A stretch of 64,000 nucleotides of DNA. Origin: Paenibacillus sp. PAMC 26794 (GTDB lineage: Bacteria > Bacillota > Bacilli > Paenibacillales > Paenibacillaceae). A model generated the notes under the pieces. The model saw only the letters and a list, made by a program, of their open reading frames with translations. It ran no database searches and was not told the DNA's origin. Position 1 is the first letter of the stretch, and each line of letters begins with the position of its first letter. Location: the NCBI RefSeq assembly GCF_000316035.1, contig NZ_ANHX01000086.1:113968-177967 (forward strand), written 5' to 3'. The translations under genes and the position numbers were made by a program. This document shows positions 25,147 to 33,987 of this stretch, in pieces.

Positions 25147-26937
25147 ATGTTGAAAAGGCTGATACGAACCACTAATAATCTCAAATTAAAGCATAAATTG
25201 CTCATTTCCTATGTACTGGTTGTCATGATTCCGGTCCTGATTGTTGGTCTTGCTGTGACCAGTTATTTTCGCCAGCAAGCCCTGGACAATGCGATAGGAC
25301 AGACGATCATCAATGTGGACAAGATCAAGAGCCAGACGGCAACCATGCTGCGTGTACCAACCGATATATCCAATCTTTTAATGTTTAATGCGGATCTCAA
25401 GGAGATCGTGAATAAACGGTACAAGAGCGTTGTAGAGTTAACCTCAGCGTATCTTGCATACAAAGACTTTCAGGAGTACAGGCGTTTGTACCGTGAGATA
25501 GCCGGCATTCGTTTTTACTCAACTAACCCAACATTGATCAATAACCTCGAATTCATCCCAGTAGACAAGCAGACGGAAGAGAGTTATTGGTACCAACAGG
25601 CACTGAAAACAACCAGCATCGGGTGGTTCTACATCCCAGACAAGGAAGATAATCCTGTACACAAGCTCAGCCTGGTGCGCAAAGTACCTTTTGCCGAGTA
25701 TCGGACAGAGGGCGTGTTGATGATTGTGATCAATCAGGATGAGCTGAATGGATTGTTGCGTCAGGAACAGTTCGAGACGATGATTACGGACGAGCAGGGG
25801 TATGTGGTTGCAGCCAAGAATACCGAGCTGGTAGGGAAAACGCTGAACGAACTTGATTTTGGCGTTGATCTGCAGAATCAGGCAAAAGGCACGATTGAAG
25901 CTGATTTTCGGGGGGAGCCATCTAATATTGTTATTGATGAGCTGGGCCCTGGATCGAGTATGAACAGCCTGAAGGTGATTTCGGTTTTTGCCACTAAAAA
26001 TATAGTTAAAGATGCCAACACCGTCAGCTTGATCGGCATGATTTTTATTATACTGGTGCTGGTGATCGCCCTACTATTCGTATATATCATCTCGTTCCTC
26101 ACTTCGAACCGATTGCTCCGGCTGAGTAAACACCTCAACAAGCTTGCATTAGGAGACCTGAACGTGACTTCTCGAATTGATGGAAATGATGAGATTGGAC
26201 AATTGTCACGACAGTTCAACTATATGGTGAAAAGTATCAATGAACTCATGACGCAGGTGGTAGAAGCGACCGAACAGAACAATCAATTGGAAATCGCCCA
26301 AAAAGAGATTAAATTGAAAATGATGGCGAGCCAGATCAATCCCCATTTCTTGTTTAATGCACTGGAGTCCATTCGGATGAAAGCGCATATTAAGGGAGAA
26401 GCAGAGATTGCTAACATCGTCAGGCTGTTGGGTAAGCTGATGCGCAAGAGTCTGGAGATTGGCAGTGGAAAAACAACCTTCCGGGCTGAACTTGAAATGG
26501 TACGTTCCTATTTGGAAATTCAGAAATTTCGTTACGGCGACCGCCTTGCATTCCAGATCCATATCGATCCCGAGGTGGAGAAGATGTACATTCCGCCTTT
26601 GATTATTCAACCTTTGGTTGAGAATGCGATTGTCCATGGTCTGGAGAACAAAGAGGGCACAGTCCGTGTTCATATAAGTATTCGTTTAGTAGAAAACATC
26701 GTGCAGATCCGTGTGGATGACAATGGTGCAGGCATAACGCCAGAACGACTGGCTGAGGTGATGCAGTTTATCTGTGGACCGGAGGAACAGGAGAAGAGCC
26801 GGATCGGCATGCGTAATGTACATCAACGCTTAACATTGACGTACGGCGAGCCATATGGAATACAGATTAAGAGTGTATATGGGGAAGGAACAGAGGTTTC
26901 TTTCACTTTGCCAGCAGGAGGGGACCAACATGTATAA
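25147..26937 (+). CDS. YesM-type sensor histidine kinase
   Basis: The product has 596 residues. TM1 is at about 18-41, an extracellular sensor domain of about 250 residues follows, and TM2 is near 297-320. A HAMP domain leads to the His_kinase domain of the LytS/YesM type (QINPHFLFNALESIR, His400) and a HATPase domain (ENAIVHGLE, DDNGAGI, GIGMRNVHQRL). Such kinases sense extracellular oligosaccharides or binding-protein complexes. GGAAGGTG supports the second ATG at 25147. It overlaps the regulator gene by 8 bp. A cre site precedes it. Confidence 0.93.
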   Translation: MLKRLIRTTNNLKLKHKLLISYVLVVMIPVLIVGLAVTSYFRQQALDNAIGQTIINVDKIKSQTATMLRVPTDISNLLMFNADLKEIVNKRYKSVVELTSAYLAYKDFQEYRRLYREIAGIRFYSTNPTLINNLEFIPVDKQTEESYWYQQALKTTSIGWFYIPDKEDNPVHKLSLVRKVPFAEYRTEGVLMIVINQDELNGLLRQEQFETMITDEQGYVVAAKNTELVGKTLNELDFGVDLQNQAKGTIEADFRGEPSNIVIDELGPGSSMNSLKVISVFATKNIVKDANTVSLIGMIFIILVLVIALLFVYIISFLTSNRLLRLSKHLNKLALGDLNVTSRIDGNDEIGQLSRQFNYMVKSINELMTQVVEATEQNNQLEIAQKEIKLKMMASQINPHFLFNALESIRMKAHIKGEAEIANIVRLLGKLMRKSLEIGSGKTTFRAELEMVRSYLEIQKFRYGDRLAFQIHIDPEVEKMYIPPLIIQPLVENAIVHGLENKEGTVRVHISIRLVENIVQIRVDDNGAGITPERLAEVMQFICGPEEQEKSRIGMRNVHQRLTLTYGEPYGIQIKSVYGEGTEVSFTLPAGGDQHV

Positions 26938-28534
26938 AGTGTTTTTGGTGGATGACGAACCGAGCATACGTGAGGGACTAACAACCATTATCGAATGGGA
27001 AAAATACGGATTCCAGGTCATCGCTACAGCTGCCAGCGGGCGTGAGGCCATCTCCCGGTTTGAGGAGTTGGAGCCTGATCTGACGATTATTGATATTCGC
27101 ATGCCCGGTATGACCGGGCTGGATGTGATTGAAGAAGTGCGCCGGAATCGTCCGGATTCGCACTTTTTGATATTGAGCGGTTATGCGGATTTTGATTATG
27201 CCAAGAAAGCCATCAGTTTTGGTGTGGATGGTTATCTGCTCAAACCGGTGGATGAAGAAGAGATCATTGGTGAACTGGAGAGGATTGCTACAATCCTGAC
27301 CCGTGAACGAGAGACAATGGCACGTCAAGCTGGTGAAGATACCGTCTTTAGGGAGCATCAGATCGAAGCTTTGCTCTTTGACAGTCTGGAGGGTGCGGGT
27401 AGCATGGAAGAAGATAGCCTGGGGCTGCACTGGCCTCACTATCAGATTGTACTGCTTGAGATGCATGCGGCCCCCGACCTGCAACGGGGAAGTGTTATGA
27501 AACGCAAACTGATTGAAGCATTTGACCATAAAGACCGAGGTATTGTATTCTCGTTCCATTCAGGTCTGGGGCTGTTAAGTAAGGAAACAATCACATCCGA
27601 GTCATCTGCAAGAAATCTGTATGATGAGCTGGAAGGACTTCTGGGAGAATGGGAGGTTCACATGTACGGTGCTGCAGGAGAACCCGTACATTCCACTTCT
27701 GAAATTGCGCGGTCATACACGCAGGCGAATCGTTTACTCGGGGAACGCTTCTTGTTCACGGAGCAACGCATCATTCTGTGGACTGAAGGTAGCGAAGGCG
27801 AAAGCGAAAGCGTTGTTAAGCCAGAAGTTGAAGCTGTGGACGGAGCACATGAGCCAGTTGAGGACGAACTCGCGGACAAGCTGTATTATGCGTTAGACAT
27901 CCGCAGTAGTGAGTCCGTTATGCGGGTACTGGTTGAGATGGAAGAGCGTCTGGTTCCATATCACCGAACAGAGCAAGCGATCAAGACGGCGTTCTCACAG
28001 GTATTTTCCCTGGCGTTCAACAAGCTTGCAGCGACGAATCAACATATGCACTCCATTATGCAGGAGCATTCGGTTCTAATTAATGAAGTCTATCATCAAT
28101 TCACGATGTCTGATCTCAAAGTCATGGCAGCGGAACATTTTAATCGACTTATTCAACGTATGGGTGGGGGAAGCAAGGATACTGTATTGAAACAGATGAT
28201 TGAATTTATCCAGCGTAACCCTGGCGAAAATCTCAAGCTAGAGGTACTTGCTGAAGTGTTTAACTATAACAGCAGTTACTTGGGTAAGTTGTTCAAGAAT
28301 CATACTGGAGAGTATTTCAATGCATTTCTGGACAAGGTTCGTATGGAAAAGGCCAAGGAATTACTGGACGAAGGACTGAAGGTCCATCAGGTCGCGGCGA
28401 GAGTGGGGTATGCGAATGTGGACTACTTCCACGGTAAATTCAAGAAATATGTAGGGGAATCCCCTTCCGCTTACAAACAGGCCAGAACCCAATCATCGTT
28501 GAAAGGAACGGCTACGGATATAAACGAGGAATAA
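26930..28534 (+). CDS. YesN-type response regulator with AraC DNA-binding domain
   Basis: The product has 534 residues. The receiver domain has D8/D9, phospho-acceptor D55 (IDIRMPG) and Lys in YLLKPVDEEE. A long middle region of about 290 residues has no clear family. The C-terminal AraC-type double HTH (about 430-525) has NYNSSYLGKLFKNHTGEYFNAFL and VGYANVDYFHGKFKKYVG. It should activate the downstream hydrolase and transporter genes. The frame opens at 26855, but GGAGGGGACC sets the start at 26930, overlapping the kinase gene. Confidence 0.93.
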   Translation: MYKVFLVDDEPSIREGLTTIIEWEKYGFQVIATAASGREAISRFEELEPDLTIIDIRMPGMTGLDVIEEVRRNRPDSHFLILSGYADFDYAKKAISFGVDGYLLKPVDEEEIIGELERIATILTRERETMARQAGEDTVFREHQIEALLFDSLEGAGSMEEDSLGLHWPHYQIVLLEMHAAPDLQRGSVMKRKLIEAFDHKDRGIVFSFHSGLGLLSKETITSESSARNLYDELEGLLGEWEVHMYGAAGEPVHSTSEIARSYTQANRLLGERFLFTEQRIILWTEGSEGESESVVKPEVEAVDGAHEPVEDELADKLYYALDIRSSESVMRVLVEMEERLVPYHRTEQAIKTAFSQVFSLAFNKLAATNQHMHSIMQEHSVLINEVYHQFTMSDLKVMAAEHFNRLIQRMGGGSKDTVLKQMIEFIQRNPGENLKLEVLAEVFNYNSSYLGKLFKNHTGEYFNAFLDKVRMEKAKELLDEGLKVHQVAARVGYANVDYFHGKFKKYVGESPSAYKQARTQSSLKGTATDINEE

Positions 28535-28570
28535 GTACGGAGTGCTGGGCCTTGCCCATGCCTACTATGT

Positions 28571-28580
28571 AAAACGTTTT
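28571..28580. promoter_or_regulatory. AAAACGTTTT palindrome ahead of the GH2 gene
   Basis: This perfect 10-bp CG-centred palindrome is one of six in the carbohydrate locus. The flanks fit cre only partly, so it may be a weak cre or an operator for another LacI-type protein. Confidence 0.5.
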
Positions 28581-28709
28581 TGGTATTCCTGAGAAATTTC
28601 CAGATTCATCATATTGTCCATGCACTTCCCATGATAAACAATGGTCACGGAAAGCTTCACATTTTAGACTGGATTTACAAGAATCCAGATGAAGGGATGG
28701 CCATACGAT

Positions 28710-31619
28710 ATGAATTTGTCCGATATAGGTGCTGTACGTCATACATTGAACTTAAATGGAACATGGCAGTTTTGTTTGGATCTGGAGTCCGATAAACTCG
28801 TTGAACAAGAGATATTACCACCTTCACAGTGTGAAAATACATCATGGGAGACCATTCAGATTCCCGGTTCATGGGAAGAGCAAGGATACGGAGATGAGCC
28901 TGAATACGAAAGGCTCGACACCTGGACCAAGGTACGCGAATATGAAGGCTCAGCTTGGTATGCTCAGGATGTTCATGTTCCATCAGACGATCCGGGATGC
29001 CACTATGTATTCAGATTGGAAGGTGTCCGATGGACAACGAATCTCTGGATCAATGGACAGTATGCCGGACAGCAGGATAGTCTGGTGAATCAACAGAAGT
29101 GGGATGTTACATCTCTGGTGGAGCAGGGAGAAGTGAATCGGGTGGAGATCCGCGTGGATAATACGATGAAACTTCCGCTGGCGGGTAGCCATATTCATTC
29201 ATTGCATACGGCCACAGCCTGGGGTGGAATCACGGGTGGTGTTTATCTGGACATTCTGCCCCCATGCCGATTACAGACGTTACGGATTCAACCAGATGCT
29301 GAAACTGGAACCCTTCTGATTGATTGTACTGTAAGCGCTCCCGCAAATGAATCGGCTAGATCGATGCAATTGCATGTGGATATTCAGCATCCAGACGGCA
29401 CATGGCTTGATCGATATAGTTGTAATGTTAATCTGAGTGTTCAAGCGCATGTGGATATAAGCTCAGCAGGTGTAACTGAAAGCAACGCTTTAATAGATCA
29501 GTGGCGATTGGAACTGGGGACAGGGAAATCTATCGCAAGATGGTCGGATGAATCCCCTGAATTATACAAAGCAGTGATCCGTCTGCATAACGGTGAACAG
29601 GAACTGGATCGGCTGGAGCAATCATTTGGTGTACGCTCCTTTGCAACAAACGGGAAGCAGCTCGAATTGAATGGGACACCAGTATATCTGCGCGGGTACG
29701 TCGATTGCTGTATCTTTCCACTGACGGGGTATCCCGTCTGGGACAAGGAGCATTATCTTCAGCAGTTTCGAGTCGCCAGATCGTATGGATTCAATCATGT
29801 CCGTCTGCATGGGTGGAGCGCGCCGGAGCCTTTCTGGGACGCGGCAGATGAAGAGGGCATGTTGGTGCAGGCAGAACTTCCACATTGGTCTCGTTTCTTT
29901 GAGCAATCGGATCAGTCTGCGCCAGCTGAAGTGTTGTCTTATCTGACACAAGAACTGGACGGGTTGCTCCAGTCGCTGCACAGACATCCTTCATTCGTCA
30001 TGTTCTCCATGGGGAATGAACTTGTTGGTCCGAATGGCCATCCTGAACTCAATGCATTGGTATCGAGGGCAAGGGATATGGACCCGACCCGGTTATATAC
30101 GGACAATACAGGTTTTGGACAGCTTCCGGCGCAAGGGCGGGAAGGTGATTATTATATTCAGTCGTTGAACTGGCATCCCCCATTGGAGTCCACTTTATCT
30201 GCTGTACCGGATACCACGCTGGATTATCATGCAGTCACCCGGCTTGCGGAGCATCCCATCATAGGGCACGAACATGCACAGTACACGATGTATGTGCGGC
30301 CCCAAGAGCGAGCCAAGTATACTGGCGTATTGCGTCCTAGCTGGTTACGACCGATCGTAGAATCGTTGACAAACAAAGGGATGATGGCGGATCTGGAACA
30401 TTTTCAACAGGTCAGTGGTACACATCTGGTACGATCCTTAAAAGAAGCCATGGAGCGGATTCGGCGAACACCGGACGCTGCGGGCGTACAGCTGCTGGAC
30501 ATTCGTGATTTTCCAGGGCAGGGACATGCAACGACGGGCATTCTGGATGTATTTTGGGATGACAAAGGCATTACAACACCTGAAGAATTCATGCGTTTCA
30601 ACGCAGATGTGGTGCTGTTGTTAAGTTGCAAGGAGCGTACATTTTACGCCGGAGAACCCATTCATGTCCATGTACACATCTCTCACTATGGTAAAGACCC
30701 GCTCAAAGATGCATCCATTCAGTGGAGGTTAATAAGCAATGATGTGATACTTACTGAAGGGGCATGGAAGACCAGAGATATCCAATGTGGGTCCGTCATG
30801 TCACTGGGAAGTATCGTCGCTACAGCACCTCGTGAAGCAGCAGCAGCTTATCGCATTGAAGCGGAGCTGATATCAGGCGATTCGGAAAGAACTGTAGCGA
30901 ATGTATGGCAGGGCTGGTCGTTTCCTTTTTATCAGTCACATCCGAGTTCGAATCGGTTCTGGAATACCGTGGCAGAGTTGAAGCCATTCCTGGGTGAAGC
31001 GCATGATGATTGCGTAGATCGTATCGATGGATTTCAGTTGTTGAAAAATCGGGAGATTGACTTGGTTATCGCTCAGTCGTTAACACCCAATGTCGTTGAT
31101 TATGTGGTCAACGGGGGGAGTGTTTGGCTACAGCCAACCGCAGAAGGGTTATATGATTCAGTGGAGACCAAGTATCTACCTGTATTCTGGAATTACCTGA
31201 TGTTTGCTACACAGCCTGGTGCAACGATGGGCATGTATTTGAGAGAACAGTTAGCACTACTAGGCTCTTTCCCGCATGATGGGGCTTCGGACTGGCATTG
31301 GTATCACTTGGTGAACGGTACACCAGCGATATGTTTGGATACGTTGCCCGGGGTGGAGCCGTTGATCGAAGTGGTGGACCATTTCCATCGGGCCAAACGA
31401 CTCGCTTATGCCTTTGAGGCAAAAGTAGGGAAGGGCAAGATTTTGATATCCTCACTTCCGTTTGCTGATCTGGCTGTAATGAAGCGTCCGGAAGCCGCCT
31501 ACTTGTTTCAGGAGATACTTGCGTATCTGAATGGAGAGCAATTCCGTCCAGCAACCTCCATATCCGTAGCGCAATTACTCGGCATCGCTAAACTGCAAAC
31601 GATTCAATTCACATTGTAA
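28710..31619 (+). CDS. Glycoside hydrolase family 2 protein (beta-galactosidase-like)
   Basis: The product has 969 residues from the ATG at 28710; an in-frame ATG at 28689 adds seven residues and has no better ribosome site. In order it has a jelly-roll sugar-binding domain (LNGTWQF, about 10-180), an immunoglobulin-like domain (about 185-300), and a TIM barrel with SFGVRSF, GFNHVRLHGW, acid/base Glu437 (SMGNELVG) and likely nucleophile Glu521 (IIGHEHAQY). The remaining 300 residues include a region like the beta-galactosidase trimerisation fold. No signal peptide is present, so it acts on imported oligosaccharides. The linkage is not decidable between beta-galactosidase and related GH2 activities. 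Confidence 0.85.
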   Translation: MNLSDIGAVRHTLNLNGTWQFCLDLESDKLVEQEILPPSQCENTSWETIQIPGSWEEQGYGDEPEYERLDTWTKVREYEGSAWYAQDVHVPSDDPGCHYVFRLEGVRWTTNLWINGQYAGQQDSLVNQQKWDVTSLVEQGEVNRVEIRVDNTMKLPLAGSHIHSLHTATAWGGITGGVYLDILPPCRLQTLRIQPDAETGTLLIDCTVSAPANESARSMQLHVDIQHPDGTWLDRYSCNVNLSVQAHVDISSAGVTESNALIDQWRLELGTGKSIARWSDESPELYKAVIRLHNGEQELDRLEQSFGVRSFATNGKQLELNGTPVYLRGYVDCCIFPLTGYPVWDKEHYLQQFRVARSYGFNHVRLHGWSAPEPFWDAADEEGMLVQAELPHWSRFFEQSDQSAPAEVLSYLTQELDGLLQSLHRHPSFVMFSMGNELVGPNGHPELNALVSRARDMDPTRLYTDNTGFGQLPAQGREGDYYIQSLNWHPPLESTLSAVPDTTLDYHAVTRLAEHPIIGHEHAQYTMYVRPQERAKYTGVLRPSWLRPIVESLTNKGMMADLEHFQQVSGTHLVRSLKEAMERIRRTPDAAGVQLLDIRDFPGQGHATTGILDVFWDDKGITTPEEFMRFNADVVLLLSCKERTFYAGEPIHVHVHISHYGKDPLKDASIQWRLISNDVILTEGAWKTRDIQCGSVMSLGSIVATAPREAAAAYRIEAELISGDSERTVANVWQGWSFPFYQSHPSSNRFWNTVAELKPFLGEAHDDCVDRIDGFQLLKNREIDLVIAQSLTPNVVDYVVNGGSVWLQPTAEGLYDSVETKYLPVFWNYLMFATQPGATMGMYLREQLALLGSFPHDGASDWHWYHLVNGTPAICLDTLPGVEPLIEVVDHFHRAKRLAYAFEAKVGKGKILISSLPFADLAVMKRPEAAYLFQEILAYLNGEQFRPATSISVAQLLGIAKLQTIQFTL

Positions 31620-31625
31620 TCAGAT

Positions 31626-31646
31626 GGACCCGAAAGGGTCCTTTTT
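31626..31646 (+). terminator. Intrinsic terminator after the GH2 gene
   Basis: GGACCC-GAAA-GGGTCC (31626-31641) has a GNRA tetraloop and is followed by five T. Confidence 0.88.
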
Positions 31647-31679
31647 GTATGCCATGTAATTGAAGTAAACGATTACTAT

Positions 31680-31689
31680 AAAACGTTTT
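31680..31689. promoter_or_regulatory. AAAACGTTTT palindrome in the permease promoter region
   Basis: A perfect 10-bp palindrome lies in the very AT-rich 250-bp region ahead of the first permease gene. Confidence 0.5.
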
Positions 31690-31842
31690 CGATATTTACC
31701 ACTTTAGATAATATTTTACCTTAATATTACTTTTATATCATTTGAAAGTAGAATTTATCACTAATTTTAACGAATTAATGTCTGATTATATATGTCTATA
31801 TCTAATTTTTATATGATTTTCTCTAAAATCCAGATGGTATTT

Positions 31843-31856
31843 TGAAAACGCTCTAT
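31843..31856 (+). promoter_or_regulatory. cre site ahead of the sugar permease genes
   Basis: TGAAAACGCTCTAT fits the cre consensus at 12 of 14 positions and lies about 40 bp before the permease start. Confidence 0.55.
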
Positions 31857-31897
31857 CGAGTATGATTATTTTATAAAACAGAGGAGGGGGAACGGAG

Positions 31898-32881
31898 ATG
31901 GAAACGCTAACAAAAAAATCCGCTTCCGCGAACAGAAGCAGTGACCCCAAACCGCCTTTAAAGAATCGGCGGAACGGAATTTGGGACAGAATGAAACAGC
32001 AGAAATATCTCTATCTCATGTCATTGCCATTCGTAGCTTGGGTTTTCGTATTTAACTATCTGCCACTATGGGGATGGACGATGGCTTTCCAAAATTATAA
32101 ACCTGCCAGATCGTTTGGTGATCAAGAGTGGGTTGGTTTTAAACACTTTGTAGACCTGTTCAGTGATGATCGTTTCTATCTGGTACTTCGGAATACGCTT
32201 GCAATGAGCTTGATGGGACTAGTTGTTGGTTTTATCGTGCCGATTTTCTTCGCTATTCTCTTGAATGAAATGAAAGGCATGTTCTTCAAGCGTGCAGTGC
32301 AAACGGTATCATATCTGCCTCACTTTGTATCATGGGTCGTTGTGGCAGGGATTATCACTAAGATGCTCTCCACCGATGGCGGGATTATCAATGATATTTT
32401 GGTAGGCCTGAACATTATCGATCAGCCGATCCAATTCATGGCCAAGGGGAACTTGTTCTGGTACATTGTAACCGCTTCAGATATGTGGAAGGAAACCGGT
32501 TGGAATGCGATTATCTATCTTGCAGCAATTACCGGTATCGACCAAGAGCTGTATGAAGCTTCCCGTGTAGATGGAGCCAACCGCTGGAGACAAATGTGGC
32601 ACATCACGCTGCCTGGCATACGGACCACGATTTCCGTACTTTTCATCATGTCGATTGGACATCTGATCAGTATCGGTTTCGAGAAGCAGTTTTTGCTGCA
32701 GAACAGTCTAGTCTTAGACTACTCGGAAGTGCTTGATCTGTACGCGCTCAATTATGGTTTGAATATGGGACGATTCTCATATGGTACAGCCATAGGTATA
32801 TTCAACTCCGTTGTCAGTATCATCCTTCTGTTTACTGCGAACGGCTTGTTCAAAAAATTCACAAAAGAAAGCATCATGTAG
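31898..32881 (+). CDS. Sugar ABC transporter permease, LplB type
   Basis: The 327-residue protein has about six membrane segments after a basic 30-residue cytoplasmic tail. The ATPase-contact EAA loop is EASRVDGANRWRQMWHITLP near 225-245, and SLPFVAWVFVFNYLPLWGW is typical of the LplB/YtcP group for oligosaccharides and rhamnogalacturonan fragments. RBS GAGGAGGGGG precedes it. It pairs with the permease 15 bp downstream. Confidence 0.93.
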   Translation: METLTKKSASANRSSDPKPPLKNRRNGIWDRMKQQKYLYLMSLPFVAWVFVFNYLPLWGWTMAFQNYKPARSFGDQEWVGFKHFVDLFSDDRFYLVLRNTLAMSLMGLVVGFIVPIFFAILLNEMKGMFFKRAVQTVSYLPHFVSWVVVAGIITKMLSTDGGIINDILVGLNIIDQPIQFMAKGNLFWYIVTASDMWKETGWNAIIYLAAITGIDQELYEASRVDGANRWRQMWHITLPGIRTTISVLFIMSIGHLISIGFEKQFLLQNSLVLDYSEVLDLYALNYGLNMGRFSYGTAIGIFNSVVSIILLFTANGLFKKFTKESIM

Positions 32882-32896
32882 GGAGGGGACGACATT

Positions 32897-33799
32897 ATGG
32901 CGAACAAAGCATTCAATGCTAGTCGAGGCGATAAACTGTTCGATATATTCAACATCCTCGCGATGACCATGGTGCTGATCGTAACACTATATCCATTCCT
33001 TAACGTACTAGCCATCTCACTTAATAACTCAACGGATACAGTACGTGGCGGGATTTACTTGTGGCCTCGCGAATTCACATTACAGAACTACAAAACGATC
33101 TTCCAATATGATGGATTGATACAAGGTTTACAGATCTCCATTCTGCGTACACTTGTAGGTACTGTGCTCGGATTGATCAGTTCATCCATGATCGCCTTTA
33201 CACTGAGCAGACCTGACTTTGGACTTAGAAAATTTGTTTCCACTACGCTTGCACTCACGATGTATTTCTCCGGTGGTCTGATTCCAGTATACATCCTGAT
33301 GCGTGACCTGCACCTGATCGGTACATTCTGGGTATATGTATTGCCAGGCATGATCAGTGCGTTTAACGTGTTCATCATCCGTTCATTCATTGATGGTCTG
33401 CCGTATGCATTGCAGGAATCAGCGAAGCTGGACGGTGCGAATGACTTTACAATCTATTACAGAATCATCCTGCCACTGTGTAAACCAGTACTCGCAACCA
33501 TCGCGTTGTTCCTGGCTGTAGGTCAATGGAATGCTTGGTTCGATACGTACCTGTATAATGGTTCAAAGGCACATCTGACCACACTCCAGTACGAGTTGAT
33601 GAAAGTACTGCAAAGTACACAGCAAGGCTCAGGTGCTGGAAGGAATACCAATGATATGGCACAGCAAATGACACAGATTTCACCGGAATCGATCAAGATG
33701 GCGATTACGATCGTTGTAACGGTTCCAATCCTCATTGTATATCCGTTCCTTCAGAAGTACTTTGTTGGCGGTATGACACTGGGCGCAGTAAAAGCATAA
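32897..33799 (+). CDS. Sugar ABC transporter permease, YtcP type
   Basis: The 300-residue membrane protein has the EAA loop ESAKLDGANDFTIYYRIILP near 174-193 and the conserved C-terminus YPFLQKYFVGGMTLGAVKA. It completes a heterodimeric channel with the preceding permease. No ATPase gene is present in the locus, so energy probably comes from a shared MsmX-like ATPase elsewhere in the genome (known for this family in Bacillus; inferred here). Confidence 0.93.
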   Translation: MANKAFNASRGDKLFDIFNILAMTMVLIVTLYPFLNVLAISLNNSTDTVRGGIYLWPREFTLQNYKTIFQYDGLIQGLQISILRTLVGTVLGLISSSMIAFTLSRPDFGLRKFVSTTLALTMYFSGGLIPVYILMRDLHLIGTFWVYVLPGMISAFNVFIIRSFIDGLPYALQESAKLDGANDFTIYYRIILPLCKPVLATIALFLAVGQWNAWFDTYLYNGSKAHLTTLQYELMKVLQSTQQGSGAGRNTNDMAQQMTQISPESIKMAITIVVTVPILIVYPFLQKYFVGGMTLGAVKA

Positions 33800-33864
33800 G
33801 CAAGCTTGTACAGGCTGCCACATAGAGCGGCCGTACATCTTACAAATGAAGCATCAGGATACCC

Positions 33865-33891
33865 GAAGCGCAGCCATTTGGTCTGCGCTTC
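33865..33891 (+). promoter_or_regulatory. Stable stem-loop between permease and binding-protein genes
   Basis: GAAGCGCAG (33865-33873) pairs perfectly with CTGCGCTTC (33883-33891). No T run follows, so it is not an ordinary terminator. A second small hairpin, GGGAC/GTCCC, is at 33934-33949. Such stem-loops often protect the binding-protein segment of a processed mRNA; this is inference. Confidence 0.6.
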
Positions 33892-33987
33892 ACCGTATAG
33901 GGCTGCGGTGTGGTATTCATGAAGCTATAGACAGGGACAAAAAAGTCCCGGATAAGACAGACATATGAAACAGGGAGGATTACCATA

